Source: CAG-390 sp964522215
GTDB taxonomy: Bacteria > Bacillota > Clostridia > Oscillospirales > CAG-272
Assembly (NCBI GenBank): GCA_964522215.1
Contig: CAZFVR010000016.1
Span: forward strand, 1 to 36,045
Reading direction: 5' to 3'
Length of the DNA: 36,045 nt
Shown here: piece after piece, positions 7,615 through 15,406 of the stretch
Numbering within the stretch: the first letter of the stretch is position 1
Layout of the letters: each line of letters starts with the position of its first letter
The notes under the pieces: model-generated
Databases searched by the model: none
What the model saw: the letters and a program-made list of their open reading frames with translations, nothing else
What the model was told of the DNA's origin: nothing
Program-made: the position numbers and the translations under genes

Positions 7615-7696
7615 TATGATTTGTGCTTCTTTGACAGTCGGAAGCGAAATTTTTTTCGCGTTTTTTCCCTTTCGCTGAACCGTAGGTTTAGTTTGG

Positions 7697-7725
7697 TTGA
7701 CATTATACCGGTACTGTGGTATAAT
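7697..7725 (+). promoter_or_regulatory. Consensus sigma-A promoter with embedded operator-like repeat
   Basis: TTGACA (7697-7702), 17-bp spacer, TATAAT (7720-7725), an exact consensus. A perfect 8-8-8 inverted repeat, ATTATACC (7702-7709) and GGTATAAT (7718-7725), covers the last -35 base, the spacer and the -10. A dimeric repressor bound there would block the polymerase. The promoter drives the ABC exporter pair. Confidence 0.88.
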
Positions 7726-7762
7726 AAAAAAACACGCTTTTTGAAATATTATTTTTATTACA

Positions 7763-7843
7763 ATGATAAAGCAGGAAAATATAAGCGAAGAAAGGGAGCT
7801 TTTGCTGCGGCGAAAGTTGACATCGGGACCAAGATCAAAATGA
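7763..7843 (+). CDS. Possible 26-codon leader ORF coupled to the ABC exporter
   Basis: An ATG at 7763 opens 26 codons whose TGA (7841-7843) overlaps the exporter's ATG (7840) as ATGA. It lies about 30 bp after the expected transcription start. It has no clear Shine-Dalgarno of its own. The exporter start has only a weak GGGA (7825-7828), so coupling through this leader would help explain its initiation. The peptide is basic and Glu-rich and matches nothing I know. It could equally be chance. Confidence 0.25.
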   Translation: MIKQENISEERELLLRRKLTSGPRSK

Positions 7844-9702
7844 AAAAACAAGACAGCCACCGCTCCAACGGGCGTTTACTTTTGGAGTTTATGCGCGGCT
7901 CAAAGCTTTTATTTTTGGTGGGGATACTCACTTCTCTCGCCGTGACGGCGGCGGATATGCTCAACCCACAGCTTATCCGTTTTACCGTGGATAAGGTGTT
8001 GCGCGACGAGAGCGGGGAGGTGCCCTCATATGTCAGTGTGATAGTTGAGGCAATGGGCGGCGCGGATGCCATCCGCGCCGGGCTTTGGAAGATGGCACTG
8101 CTCATCGTCTGCGTGGCGTTGGCGGCTGGCGTGTTCCGTTATCTCCAGCGCATATTCAACACCAAGGCATCCGAAACACTGGTAGAGCATATGCGCAATA
8201 TGCTCTACGAAAAGATACAGTCACTGCCCTTTGCGTGGCATATGAAAAACAAAACGGGGGATATAATCCAGCGGTGCACCTCGGATGTTGATATGGTAAA
8301 AAACTTTCTCTCCGAGCAGCTTATGTCCATCCTCCGCATCGTGATCCAAGTAACGGTGTCACTGGTCGTTATGTACGGCATGGATACAAAGCTTGCGCTG
8401 GCGGCCACTCTCACCCTGCCGGTGATATTTGCATATTCCGCCATATTTGGACGGCGCATCGGCGCGGGCTTTAAGGAATGTGATGAGGCGGATGGTGCGC
8501 TCTCCGCCATAGCGCAGGAGAACCTTACCGGCGTGCGCGTGGTTCGCGCCTTTGGGCGTGAAAAATACGAGCGCGAGCGTTTTCGCAAGCAAAACGGCCA
8601 CTACCGCGATCTTTATCTCAAGCTTTCAAAATATATGTCCGCCTTTTGGGGCATGAGTGATCTCATCACCGGTCTGCAGGTCATGATGATGATAGTCATG
8701 GGCGTTTACGCCTGCCTTGACGGCAGACTCACCGCCGGCTCGTTTATCGCCTTTATTACCTACAATTCAATGCTCACATGGCCTATGAGGCGACTGGGGC
8801 GCATGGTATCCGAAATGAGCAAGGCCGGCATAGCCATCGACCGCCTGGGCTACATCATGCATTCCGAGCCGGAGCGCGACCGCGAGGGCGCGTGCGAGCC
8901 GGATATGCACCGTGATATCTGCTTTGAGGACGTAAGCTTTGCCTACGAGGGCTGCCCGGAGCTGCTCTCGCATATATCCTTTACCGTTCCCGCCGGCTCA
9001 ACGGTCGGAATACTCGGCGGCACGGGGTCGGGCAAATCAACGCTCGTGCATCTGCTGGATCGCCTTTACGAGCTGCCCGCCGACGGCAGCGGCGGCAGGA
9101 TAACGATAGGCGGAGTGGATGTGGCGGATATCAGCGCCGCGCACCTGCGCCGCAATATTGGGATCGTTCTGCAGGAGCCGTATCTTTTCTCCCGCTCGAT
9201 AGCCGAAAATATTGCGATCGCCAGCCCCGGGGCGGGCATGGATGAGATACGCGAGGCAGCTCGCGTGGCATGCCTTGATGAGACTGTCTCCGGCTTTGCC
9301 GAGGGGTATGATACCTTTGTAGGCGAACGCGGAGTAACGCTCTCGGGCGGTCAAAAACAGCGCACCGCCATTGCTCGCATGCTGACGGAGCGCGCGCCGA
9401 TAATGGTGTTTGATGATTCGCTTTCTGCCGTTGACGCGGAAACGGATGCCAAGATCCGTGCGGCACTCTCGGATAAGCTTGGCGGATCAACGGTGTTTCT
9501 GATCTCGCACCGCACGGCAACCTTGATGGGGGCGGATAATATTATAGTCCTCGATCACGGCAGGATAGCCGAGTGCGGCACGCATGAGGAGCTCGTTGAA
9601 AAGGACGGCGGCATATATCGCCGCATATTTGAGATACAAATGTCGGATCCCGACGATGCCCCGAAAGGTGACAGAGATGATCTCGGGGAGGTGGGAGCAT
9701 GA
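7840..9702 (+). CDS. Heterodimeric ABC exporter, subunit with degenerate catalytic Walker B
   Basis: The 620-residue half-transporter has an N-terminal six-helix exporter domain (~20-330) and an ABC domain (~360-595). Motifs are Walker A GGTGSGKST (393-401), Q-loop 'VLQEPYLF', signature LSGGQ (501-505), Walker B IMVFDD (521-526) and the H-loop His557. The usual catalytic Glu after Walker B is Asp526. That is the hallmark of the subunit carrying the degenerate site in TM287/288- and BmrCD-type heterodimers. Start 7840 is chosen because upstream in-frame codons give no membrane-protein sequence; the Shine-Dalgarno is weak. It ends with a 4-nt overlap with its partner. The substrate (drug, lipid or peptide) is unknown. 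Confidence 0.93.
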   Translation: MKKQDSHRSNGRLLLEFMRGSKLLFLVGILTSLAVTAADMLNPQLIRFTVDKVLRDESGEVPSYVSVIVEAMGGADAIRAGLWKMALLIVCVALAAGVFRYLQRIFNTKASETLVEHMRNMLYEKIQSLPFAWHMKNKTGDIIQRCTSDVDMVKNFLSEQLMSILRIVIQVTVSLVVMYGMDTKLALAATLTLPVIFAYSAIFGRRIGAGFKECDEADGALSAIAQENLTGVRVVRAFGREKYERERFRKQNGHYRDLYLKLSKYMSAFWGMSDLITGLQVMMMIVMGVYACLDGRLTAGSFIAFITYNSMLTWPMRRLGRMVSEMSKAGIAIDRLGYIMHSEPERDREGACEPDMHRDICFEDVSFAYEGCPELLSHISFTVPAGSTVGILGGTGSGKSTLVHLLDRLYELPADGSGGRITIGGVDVADISAAHLRRNIGIVLQEPYLFSRSIAENIAIASPGAGMDEIREAARVACLDETVSGFAEGYDTFVGERGVTLSGGQKQRTAIARMLTERAPIMVFDDSLSAVDAETDAKIRAALSDKLGGSTVFLISHRTATLMGADNIIVLDHGRIAECGTHEELVEKDGGIYRRIFEIQMSDPDDAPKGDRDDLGEVGA

Positions 9703-11645
9703 AAAAGAACAACGATAATAAGAAGAAAAAAACGAACGATAAAGATATCAAGATAAAAAACAAAAGCGAAAGCCAAAGCGAAAGCGAAAGCAAAAACAGG
9801 CCGGAAGCCGCCGATCCCCGAGTGAACAAAAAAAGCAAAAATGACAGCTATGTAAAGCTCCCGTGGTTCGGTATCGGCCGCATATTGCCCTTTATCAAGC
9901 CGTATTATCGCGTTTTGCTGTTCATGGCGCTGTTTGGCGCCGTGGGCAGTGCCGTGGATATCGTCATTCCGCTCTTTCAGCAATACGCCATCGATAATTA
10001 TATCGTCACGGGGGTAATGGGCACTCTGCCGTGGTTTGTGGGGCTTTATCTTTTAACGCTTGTGGTGCAGGTAGGTGCTAACTGCTTTTCTACCTATATG
10101 GCCTCCCGCGTTGAGATAAGCGTGGGACACGACCTAAAGCAGCGCAGTTTTGACCACCTGCAAACGCTGTCCTTTTCCTATTTTAATCAAAACAGCGTGG
10201 GATATATCCATTCAAGGATAATGAGCGATACTGCCCGCATCGGCGAGCTGGTATCCTGGTCCTTTATGGATGCAGTGTGGAACCTTTCCTATATCATCGG
10301 CGCCGTGGTGGTGATGCTCAGCATCAACCGGCGACTTGCGCTGGCGGTCATTGCCATCGTGCCTATAGCGGCGGTGCTGATAGCCTTTTCGCTTGGCAAG
10401 CTCACCGCCCTCAACCGCTCGATAAGAGAGCTTAACTCCCGCATATCCGGCGACTATAACGAGGGTATCACCGGAGCAAAAACGATAAAGACGTTGGTGG
10501 TTGAGGACAAAATGGTATCCGAATTTGAGGCGGATACCCGAAAAATGAAGAACACCTCTGTCCATGCGGCGCGTTTTCGCGGACTTTTGTGGTCATCCGT
10601 TTCCTTTTTCTCCTATGTTGCGCTGGCGCTCGTGCTTTGGCGCGGCGGAATACTTACCATAGAGCAGGCAATGAAGGTAGGCACGCTCTCGGCGTTCATG
10701 TCCTACGCGCAGGGGCTTATGGACCCACTGCTGTGGATAATCGATGCCATCTCAAGCCTTATAAACACGCAGGTAAATATCGAGCGTGTTACCCGCCTGC
10801 TTGAAACGCAGTCGGATGTTACCGATACGCCGCAGGTCATTGCCAAATACGGCGATACCTTTGAGCCGCATCGTGAAAATTGGGAGCCGCTGTGGGGAGA
10901 TATCGAGTTCCGCGATGTAACGTTTAAGTACCCCGACGGTGAGGAAACCGTCCTTGAGCATTTCTCGCTCAAGGTGCCGCAGGGAACGCAGGTGGCGATA
11001 GTCGGTGAGACGGGAGCGGGAAAATCCACGCTCGTCAACCTTGTTTGCCGCTTTTTTGAGCCGACCGAGGGCGAGGTGCTGATAGACGGCAGAGATGCCC
11101 GAGAGCGCTCTCAGCTGTGGTTGCATTCAAATATCGGCTATGTTTTGCAGGCGCCGCATCTTTTCTCCGGCAGCGTGCGGGATAACCTCCGCTACGGCAA
11201 GCCGGATGCAACAGATGAGGAGATAAACGCCGCACTGGCGCTCGTTTCCGCGGATGCGGTCGTGGCACGTATGGACAACGGCCTTGACAGCGAGGTCGGA
11301 GAGGGTGGAGACCTGCTCTCCACCGGCGAAAAGCAGCTGCTCTCCTTTGCCAGAGCCATTATAGCCGACCCGCGTATTTTGGTGCTGGACGAGGCTACCT
11401 CCTCCGTTGATACCATCACCGAGCAGGTGATCCAAAATGCCATCAATAAAGTAACGCGCGGGCGCACCTCATTTATTATCGCGCACAGGCTCTCCACTAT
11501 CCGCGATGCCGATGTTATAATCGTTGTGCGGGACGGCAGGATCGTTGAGCAGGGTCGCCACGCGGAGCTTATGCACCGCCGCGGATATTACCATTCGCTC
11601 TATACCCGCCAATACGAAAAGGATGCGCTGGATATTCTCGGTTGA
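9699..11645 (+). CDS. Heterodimeric ABC exporter, subunit with canonical Walker B and variant signature
   Basis: At 648 residues it begins with a ~50-residue low-complexity charged tail (Lys/Asn-rich, then a Ser/Glu/Lys run), followed by the exporter domain (~55-365) and ABC domain (~400-640). Walker A is GETGAGKST (436-444), the signature is altered to LSTGE (540-544), Walker B is ILVLDE with Glu565 intact, and the H-loop is His596. The complementary pattern to its partner predicts one hydrolysing site (this Walker A/B with the partner's LSGGQ) and one silent site. The start uses GGGAGGTGGGAG just upstream, and ATGA overlaps the previous stop. YfiBC-like multidrug exporters share this LSTGEKQL form. 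Confidence 0.93.
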   Translation: MKKNNDNKKKKTNDKDIKIKNKSESQSESESKNRPEAADPRVNKKSKNDSYVKLPWFGIGRILPFIKPYYRVLLFMALFGAVGSAVDIVIPLFQQYAIDNYIVTGVMGTLPWFVGLYLLTLVVQVGANCFSTYMASRVEISVGHDLKQRSFDHLQTLSFSYFNQNSVGYIHSRIMSDTARIGELVSWSFMDAVWNLSYIIGAVVVMLSINRRLALAVIAIVPIAAVLIAFSLGKLTALNRSIRELNSRISGDYNEGITGAKTIKTLVVEDKMVSEFEADTRKMKNTSVHAARFRGLLWSSVSFFSYVALALVLWRGGILTIEQAMKVGTLSAFMSYAQGLMDPLLWIIDAISSLINTQVNIERVTRLLETQSDVTDTPQVIAKYGDTFEPHRENWEPLWGDIEFRDVTFKYPDGEETVLEHFSLKVPQGTQVAIVGETGAGKSTLVNLVCRFFEPTEGEVLIDGRDARERSQLWLHSNIGYVLQAPHLFSGSVRDNLRYGKPDATDEEINAALALVSADAVVARMDNGLDSEVGEGGDLLSTGEKQLLSFARAIIADPRILVLDEATSSVDTITEQVIQNAINKVTRGRTSFIIAHRLSTIRDADVIIVVRDGRIVEQGRHAELMHRRGYYHSLYTRQYEKDALDILG

Positions 11646-11684
11646 TCACCGATAAATTCCGATGAATAAATAAAATAATACATA

Positions 11685-11721
11685 CCCCCCGAGCCGTTCT
11701 CCGCGAGAACGGATCGGGGGG
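11685..11721 (+). terminator. GC-rich hairpin terminator after the ABC exporter operon
   Basis: CCCCCCGA (11685-11692), one mismatch, then CCGTTCTC (11694-11701) pair with GAGAACGG (11705-11712) and TCGGGGGG (11714-11721) around a 3-nt CGC loop. It is followed by TTATGTATG rather than a T-run, so termination strength is uncertain. Confidence 0.65.
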
Positions 11722-11823
11722 TTATGTATGCGCGTATGCCATGCGTCGCACATAACGAACATTATTGTACATCATTACCTGTTTAGCCCCTCGGTGAGAT
11801 CTTGGCCTCACGCCATCAAAAAC

Positions 11824-11852
11824 TTGACGAATGGTGGGTTTTGTGATATTAT
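11824..11852 (+). promoter_or_regulatory. Sigma-A promoter for ytvI-holA
   Basis: TTGACG (11824-11829), 17-bp spacer, TATTAT (11847-11852). A TATAAT at 11854-11859 is spaced too far (24 bp) from that -35. The 5' leader would be about 75 nt. Confidence 0.7.
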
Positions 11853-11934
11853 ATATAATAGGGTAACTGTTTAAGCTCCGCACTCGCCTGCTTGCCTGCT
11901 GCCCCAAAGGTTAGCTTTTGAAAGGACCACACAC

Positions 11935-13170
11935 ATGAACATTGAAAAGCAGAGACGATTTATAATCAATTTTGTATTTTTTATTATAATCTTCGGTCTC
12001 TCCATACTGCTGGTGCGCTTTGCACTGCCCGCGCTTTTTCCCTTTGTAATAGCATTGCTCGTAACGCTATTGCTGCGCCCGCTCGTTAATTTTTGCGTGC
12101 GCCGCTTGCATTTTAACCGCAAGCTGGCAGCGGCGCTGTTTGTGATCCTGTTTTACGGTACGATAGGCCTTTTGGTGGTACTGATCGTTTTAAAGCTTAT
12201 CGGCGCACTTGGCGCGTTTATTGCACGCCTGCCCGAATTTTTTAACCAAACGGTGACCCCGGTCATCAGAGAGGTGACCGCCAGCATATCAGAGATCATT
12301 GAAAATTTTGATGCCGACAGCACCATTGATCTCAATAAAACGGTATCCGGCATCATATCTGCCCTCAGCACAGCAGTATCGGATTTTTCTGGCAAGGCCT
12401 TGGCCTTTGTGGGATCCTATGCTACATCCGTCCCCGCACTGCTCGTAAATATCGTTATCACCATCGTTGCCACGGCATTTATGCTGATGGATTACGACTC
12501 CATCAAAAGCTTTGTCGCGCATCAGCTGCCGGACGAGCGGCGCGTGTTCATCGGCACGGTGGTTGAGCATCTTGGTCGTGTTGTGTGGAAGTACATAACC
12601 TCCTATGCCATAATTCTTTCCATCACCTTTGCAGAGCTGTCTGTGGGATTGCTCTGTATAGGTCAAAAAAACGCCTTCGGCATTGCCGCCGCAGTAGCTA
12701 TATTCGATATTTTGCCTGTTGTGGGGTCGGGTACCGTCCTTGTGCCTTGGGCCGTCATCTTAATGCTGACGGACAGTGTCGGTCGCGGTATAGCCCTTTT
12801 GGTGGTGTGGGTGATGATCAGCATCGTGCGCCAGATAATTGAGCCCAAGATCGTCGGCGATACCGTTGGCATGCACCCCCTGCTTACCCTTTTTGCCATG
12901 CTGCTTGGCAATTTTGTGTACGGCGGCGTTGGTATCTTTCTTGTTCCCATTGCCATCGCACTCTGCCAAAACCTGCACGAGCATGGTGTGATAAGCCTTT
13001 ATAAGTCGGTTCCCGCCGATGAGCGTGATGAGGATGCCCCAGGTCTTTGGGAGCGGGCATGGGCTATTCTCTCACGCCGCAGTAAAAAGACCGCCGATGG
13101 GACGAAAAAAGATAAGAAAAACAAAAACGAAAACAAAAACGATAAATCCAACGAAAGTGACGAGAGCTGA
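11935..13170 (+). CDS. ytvI: AI-2E/PerM-family membrane protein, YtvI-like
   Basis: The 411-residue protein has about eight membrane segments in the AI-2E transporter family arrangement (PF01594): two or three N-terminal segments, a central soluble region (~95-165), then a C-terminal bundle. The late motif 'IFDILPVVGSGTVLVPWA' and 'RQIIEPKIVGDTVGMHPLL' are characteristic, and the first matches the sporulation integral membrane protein YtvI. B. subtilis ytvI is expressed in the mother cell; its transport substrate is not known. The C-terminus ends in a highly charged Lys/Asn/Ser tail of about 35 residues. The GAAAGGA site precedes the ATG, and the stop overlaps the holA start by one base (TGATG). 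Confidence 0.85.
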   Translation: MNIEKQRRFIINFVFFIIIFGLSILLVRFALPALFPFVIALLVTLLLRPLVNFCVRRLHFNRKLAAALFVILFYGTIGLLVVLIVLKLIGALGAFIARLPEFFNQTVTPVIREVTASISEIIENFDADSTIDLNKTVSGIISALSTAVSDFSGKALAFVGSYATSVPALLVNIVITIVATAFMLMDYDSIKSFVAHQLPDERRVFIGTVVEHLGRVVWKYITSYAIILSITFAELSVGLLCIGQKNAFGIAAAVAIFDILPVVGSGTVLVPWAVILMLTDSVGRGIALLVVWVMISIVRQIIEPKIVGDTVGMHPLLTLFAMLLGNFVYGGVGIFLVPIAIALCQNLHEHGVISLYKSVPADERDEDAPGLWERAWAILSRRSKKTADGTKKDKKNKNENKNDKSNESDES

Positions 13171-14204
13171 TGGCACATGCAGTTATAACGGATGCCGACT
13201 TCAGACGACTGACCCGCGCTCCCGTGGCGGGCAAATACCTGCTTTTTGGTGACGAGGATTATCTCAAGGCGCACTCGGTCGAGGCGGCTCGGCGGCTTTT
13301 GTGCCCGGATGAGAGTCTATCCCCTTTTAATTGCATAAGCATCGACCGTGCCGCGTATTCGGCGGGGGAGCTGCGCCGAGCACTGCTGCCGCCGCCGATG
13401 TTTACAGCCTGCAAGGCCGTAACAGTCACACTGACCTTTGATGACCTGCGCCCGGCAGAGCTTTCCGAGCTTATCGAGGTGCTTGAGGATGCGAGCTTGT
13501 TTGAGCATAACTTTCTCACTATCGTCGTACCGTCCGGCGGCATGGATGCGGGCACTCAAAAACGACCCTCCGCATTGCTTAAAAAGCTAAGCGAGGTAAT
13601 AGTACCCGTGCGGTTCGATCCGGTCAGCGGCGCGCGCTTGCGCGAGTGGATAAATCGGCATTATACTGCGGCGGGGGTCACGGCCTCGGCGGCGGTGTGC
13701 GATCTTACGTCATCTCGCTGCGGCGAGAGCATGTTCACGCTCGCCTCCGAGATAGATAAGGTCGCCTTTTACGTGCTGGCGGACGGCAGGCGGGAGGTCA
13801 CGGCAGAGGATGTGCGACTCGTCAGCTGTGAGAGCGGCGGCTATGATGCCTTTGCTTTTGCCAATGCAATACTTAATTGCAAGTGCGCCGATGCGCTGGC
13901 AGTGCTTTCCGAAATGAAAGCGCGGCGGGTAGAGCCTATAATCGTTATGAGCGAGCTGATACGTGTTATCTGCGATATGAGCGCAGTGGAGCATTGCTTG
14001 GCGGCCGGGATGTCGCCCGCAGCTATCTCTGCAGAAACGGGGTTGCGCGAGTACCCGGTAAAGCTTTATTCCGCCGCCGTTCGCCGCCTGCCTGCGGGTG
14101 CGCTTGCGGGACTGCTCACCGCCGCCGCACGGACGGATGCCGCGCTTAAATCATCTGCTCTCGACTATCTGCCGATAGAGCGGCTGATATGCTCGATGGG
14201 GTGA
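13170..14204 (+). CDS. holA: DNA polymerase III subunit delta (clamp-loader delta)
   Basis: The 344-residue length fits HolA. The N-terminal 'KYLLFGDEDYLKAHSVEAARR' region corresponds to the family's opening '(Y)L(I)xGxExYLi' strand and helix. The middle has 'LLKKLSEVIVPVRFDPVSGARLREWI', and the third domain has 'ESMFTLASEIDKVAFY' and 'AILNCKCADALAVLSEM', all in the expected order. The delta subunit opens the sliding clamp during loading as part of the clamp loader; it is an AAA+-fold protein without a functional ATP site, and no Walker A is seen here. It is translationally coupled to ytvI, which is not an obvious functional partner. A cluster of DnaA-box-like sequences follows immediately downstream. 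Confidence 0.87.
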   Translation: MAHAVITDADFRRLTRAPVAGKYLLFGDEDYLKAHSVEAARRLLCPDESLSPFNCISIDRAAYSAGELRRALLPPPMFTACKAVTVTLTFDDLRPAELSELIEVLEDASLFEHNFLTIVVPSGGMDAGTQKRPSALLKKLSEVIVPVRFDPVSGARLREWINRHYTAAGVTASAAVCDLTSSRCGESMFTLASEIDKVAFYVLADGRREVTAEDVRLVSCESGGYDAFAFANAILNCKCADALAVLSEMKARRVEPIIVMSELIRVICDMSAVEHCLAAGMSPAAISAETGLREYPVKLYSAAVRRLPAGALAGLLTAAARTDAALKSSALDYLPIERLICSMG

Positions 14205-14315
14205 TGTCACTCGGTCCGTCGGCGCGGCGCGGGCGGCTCGCGGCGGCGCGAAAATTGTTGAAAACGTAGAATTTCATTTTTAATTGTAAATTTTGCTTTT
14301 GGGGGACAGCTGAGG

Positions 14316-14458
14316 TTTTCCACAGGGTTTTCAAGATATCCACAGGTCAATGTGGGGATGGTTTGGCACAAAAAGGGCGAAAAACGCGAGTTTTTCACAC
14401 TTAACCACAGGTTTTTGCACAGGCTGTGGAAAACTTTTTGCCCCAAGCGGTGGAAAAC
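14316..14458. promoter_or_regulatory. Cluster of DnaA-box-like sequences in the holA-DUF1287 intergenic region
   Basis: Relative to TTATCCACA, the plus strand has TTTTCCACA (14316-14324), ATATCCACA (14336-14344) and TTAACCACA (14401-14409). The minus strand has TTTTCCACA (14433-14425) and TTTTCCACC (14458-14450). Each of the first, third and fourth is one mismatch from consensus. Two of them form an 11-bp inverted repeat, GTTTTCCACAG and CTGTGGAAAAC. AT-rich DNA lies on both sides (14256-14300 and 14461-14480). The 302-bp region has no ORF. It could titrate DnaA, regulate the downstream gene, or be part of an origin; dnaA and dnaN are not in the window. Confidence 0.5.
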
Positions 14459-14506
14459 ACCAAATAAAAAAATACCCAATACCGCACAAAACGGAGGTGA
14501 ATCAAA

Positions 14507-15193
14507 TTGACATCTCGCCGCAAAAAACGCCTTTTGATATGCATCGTCCTCGGTGTTATCGCCGCCGCGGCGGTGGCGTTTATACTGGCATCGGAAAATG
14601 TATACCATGCCGAGAATTTCGGCTTTGAGGATCTTTGTTCCGCTGCGGATGCGGATGGGGCCGGCGTGGACGATTACACCGATATAAAAAACGGAGCACT
14701 GGCGTACATAGCCACAGATCCTATCTATGAGAGCCGATACTACGGCGGCGGGTATCCCGATGACGGTTACGGCGTTTGCACCGATGTTATATGGAGTGCA
14801 CTGCGCGCCGCCGGCTACGATCTTAAATCAATGCTCGACAGCGATATCGCCGCGCATCCCGAGGCTTATCCCGAGATAGAGGTACCGGACCCGAATATTG
14901 ATTTCAGGCGTGTGAGAAATTTAAATATCTTTTTTGAGCGGCACGCAGAGTCGCTAACGACCAAGCTTTTGGATCCGCGCGAATGGCAGGCGGGGGATAT
15001 CGTGGTCTTTTCGCCGAGCCATATCGGCATATGCTCGGATAAAAGGGATATCCTCGGCATTCCGTATCTGATACACCACGGCAACCCGGAGGACGGTGCG
15101 AGGGAGGCAAAGGATATACGGCGCATGAAGATAGTGGGTCATTACCGCCTGCCTGCGGAGGGACTTTGTTTGAATAATAACGATCAGATGTAG
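14507..15193 (+). CDS. DUF1287 family secreted/membrane-anchored protein
   Basis: The 228-residue protein has a basic N-terminus and one membrane segment (~9-28), with the rest exported. The DUF1287 (PF06940) pattern is clear: 'GYPDDGYGVCTDVI' with Cys91, 'NIDFRRVRNL' (130-139), 'WQAGDIVVFSPSHIGI' with His172, 'LIHH' (188-191), and GHYR near the C-terminus (211-214). The Cys/His arrangement recalls NlpC/P60-type amidase folds, so a cell wall or peptide hydrolase role is plausible but unproven. The start is TTG 14507, fixed by a full GGAGGTGA (14493-14500) six bases upstream; no ATG fits. The adjacent terminator is at 15269-15296. Confidence 0.85.
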   Translation: MTSRRKKRLLICIVLGVIAAAAVAFILASENVYHAENFGFEDLCSAADADGAGVDDYTDIKNGALAYIATDPIYESRYYGGGYPDDGYGVCTDVIWSALRAAGYDLKSMLDSDIAAHPEAYPEIEVPDPNIDFRRVRNLNIFFERHAESLTTKLLDPREWQAGDIVVFSPSHIGICSDKRDILGIPYLIHHGNPEDGAREAKDIRRMKIVGHYRLPAEGLCLNNNDQM

Positions 15194-15268
15194 CATTTGC
15201 CTATTATACACCATCGATCTGCACACCGATCTGCCTATGCGACAAATAATAATTTGTACTTTTTTCAC

Positions 15269-15296
15269 AAAAGCCGTTGACAGCAACGGCTTTTTT
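15269..15296 (+). terminator. Intrinsic terminator of the DUF1287 gene
   Basis: AAAAGCCGTTG (15269-15279), loop ACAG, CAACGGCTTTT (15284-15294) and further T residues to 15296. The right half of the stem and its loop carry the -35 of the next promoter. Confidence 0.9.
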
Positions 15297-15305
15297 ATGT
15301 ATAAT
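15277..15305 (+). promoter_or_regulatory. Consensus promoter for the InlB-repeat protein, overlapping the upstream terminator
   Basis: TTGACA (15277-15282), 17-bp spacer, TATAAT (15300-15305), an exact consensus. The spacer contains the descending terminator arm and its T-run. The leader to ATG 15407 is about 95 nt. Confidence 0.88.
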
Positions 15306-15406
15306 GTTTTCAAGGGCAACGCCCGCAGGCAGAAAGGCAGACGCTTTCGCAAATACTCAAGCAAGCATGGCCATGGCCGTGCTTAACCCGAAGGGAGACA
15401 AAAACC

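Noticed and set aside
14205..14506. Chromosomal origin oriC
   Set aside because: Not called as an origin: the DnaA-box-like 9-mers are imperfect and dnaA, dnaN and rpmH are absent. Reported only as a cluster to check.
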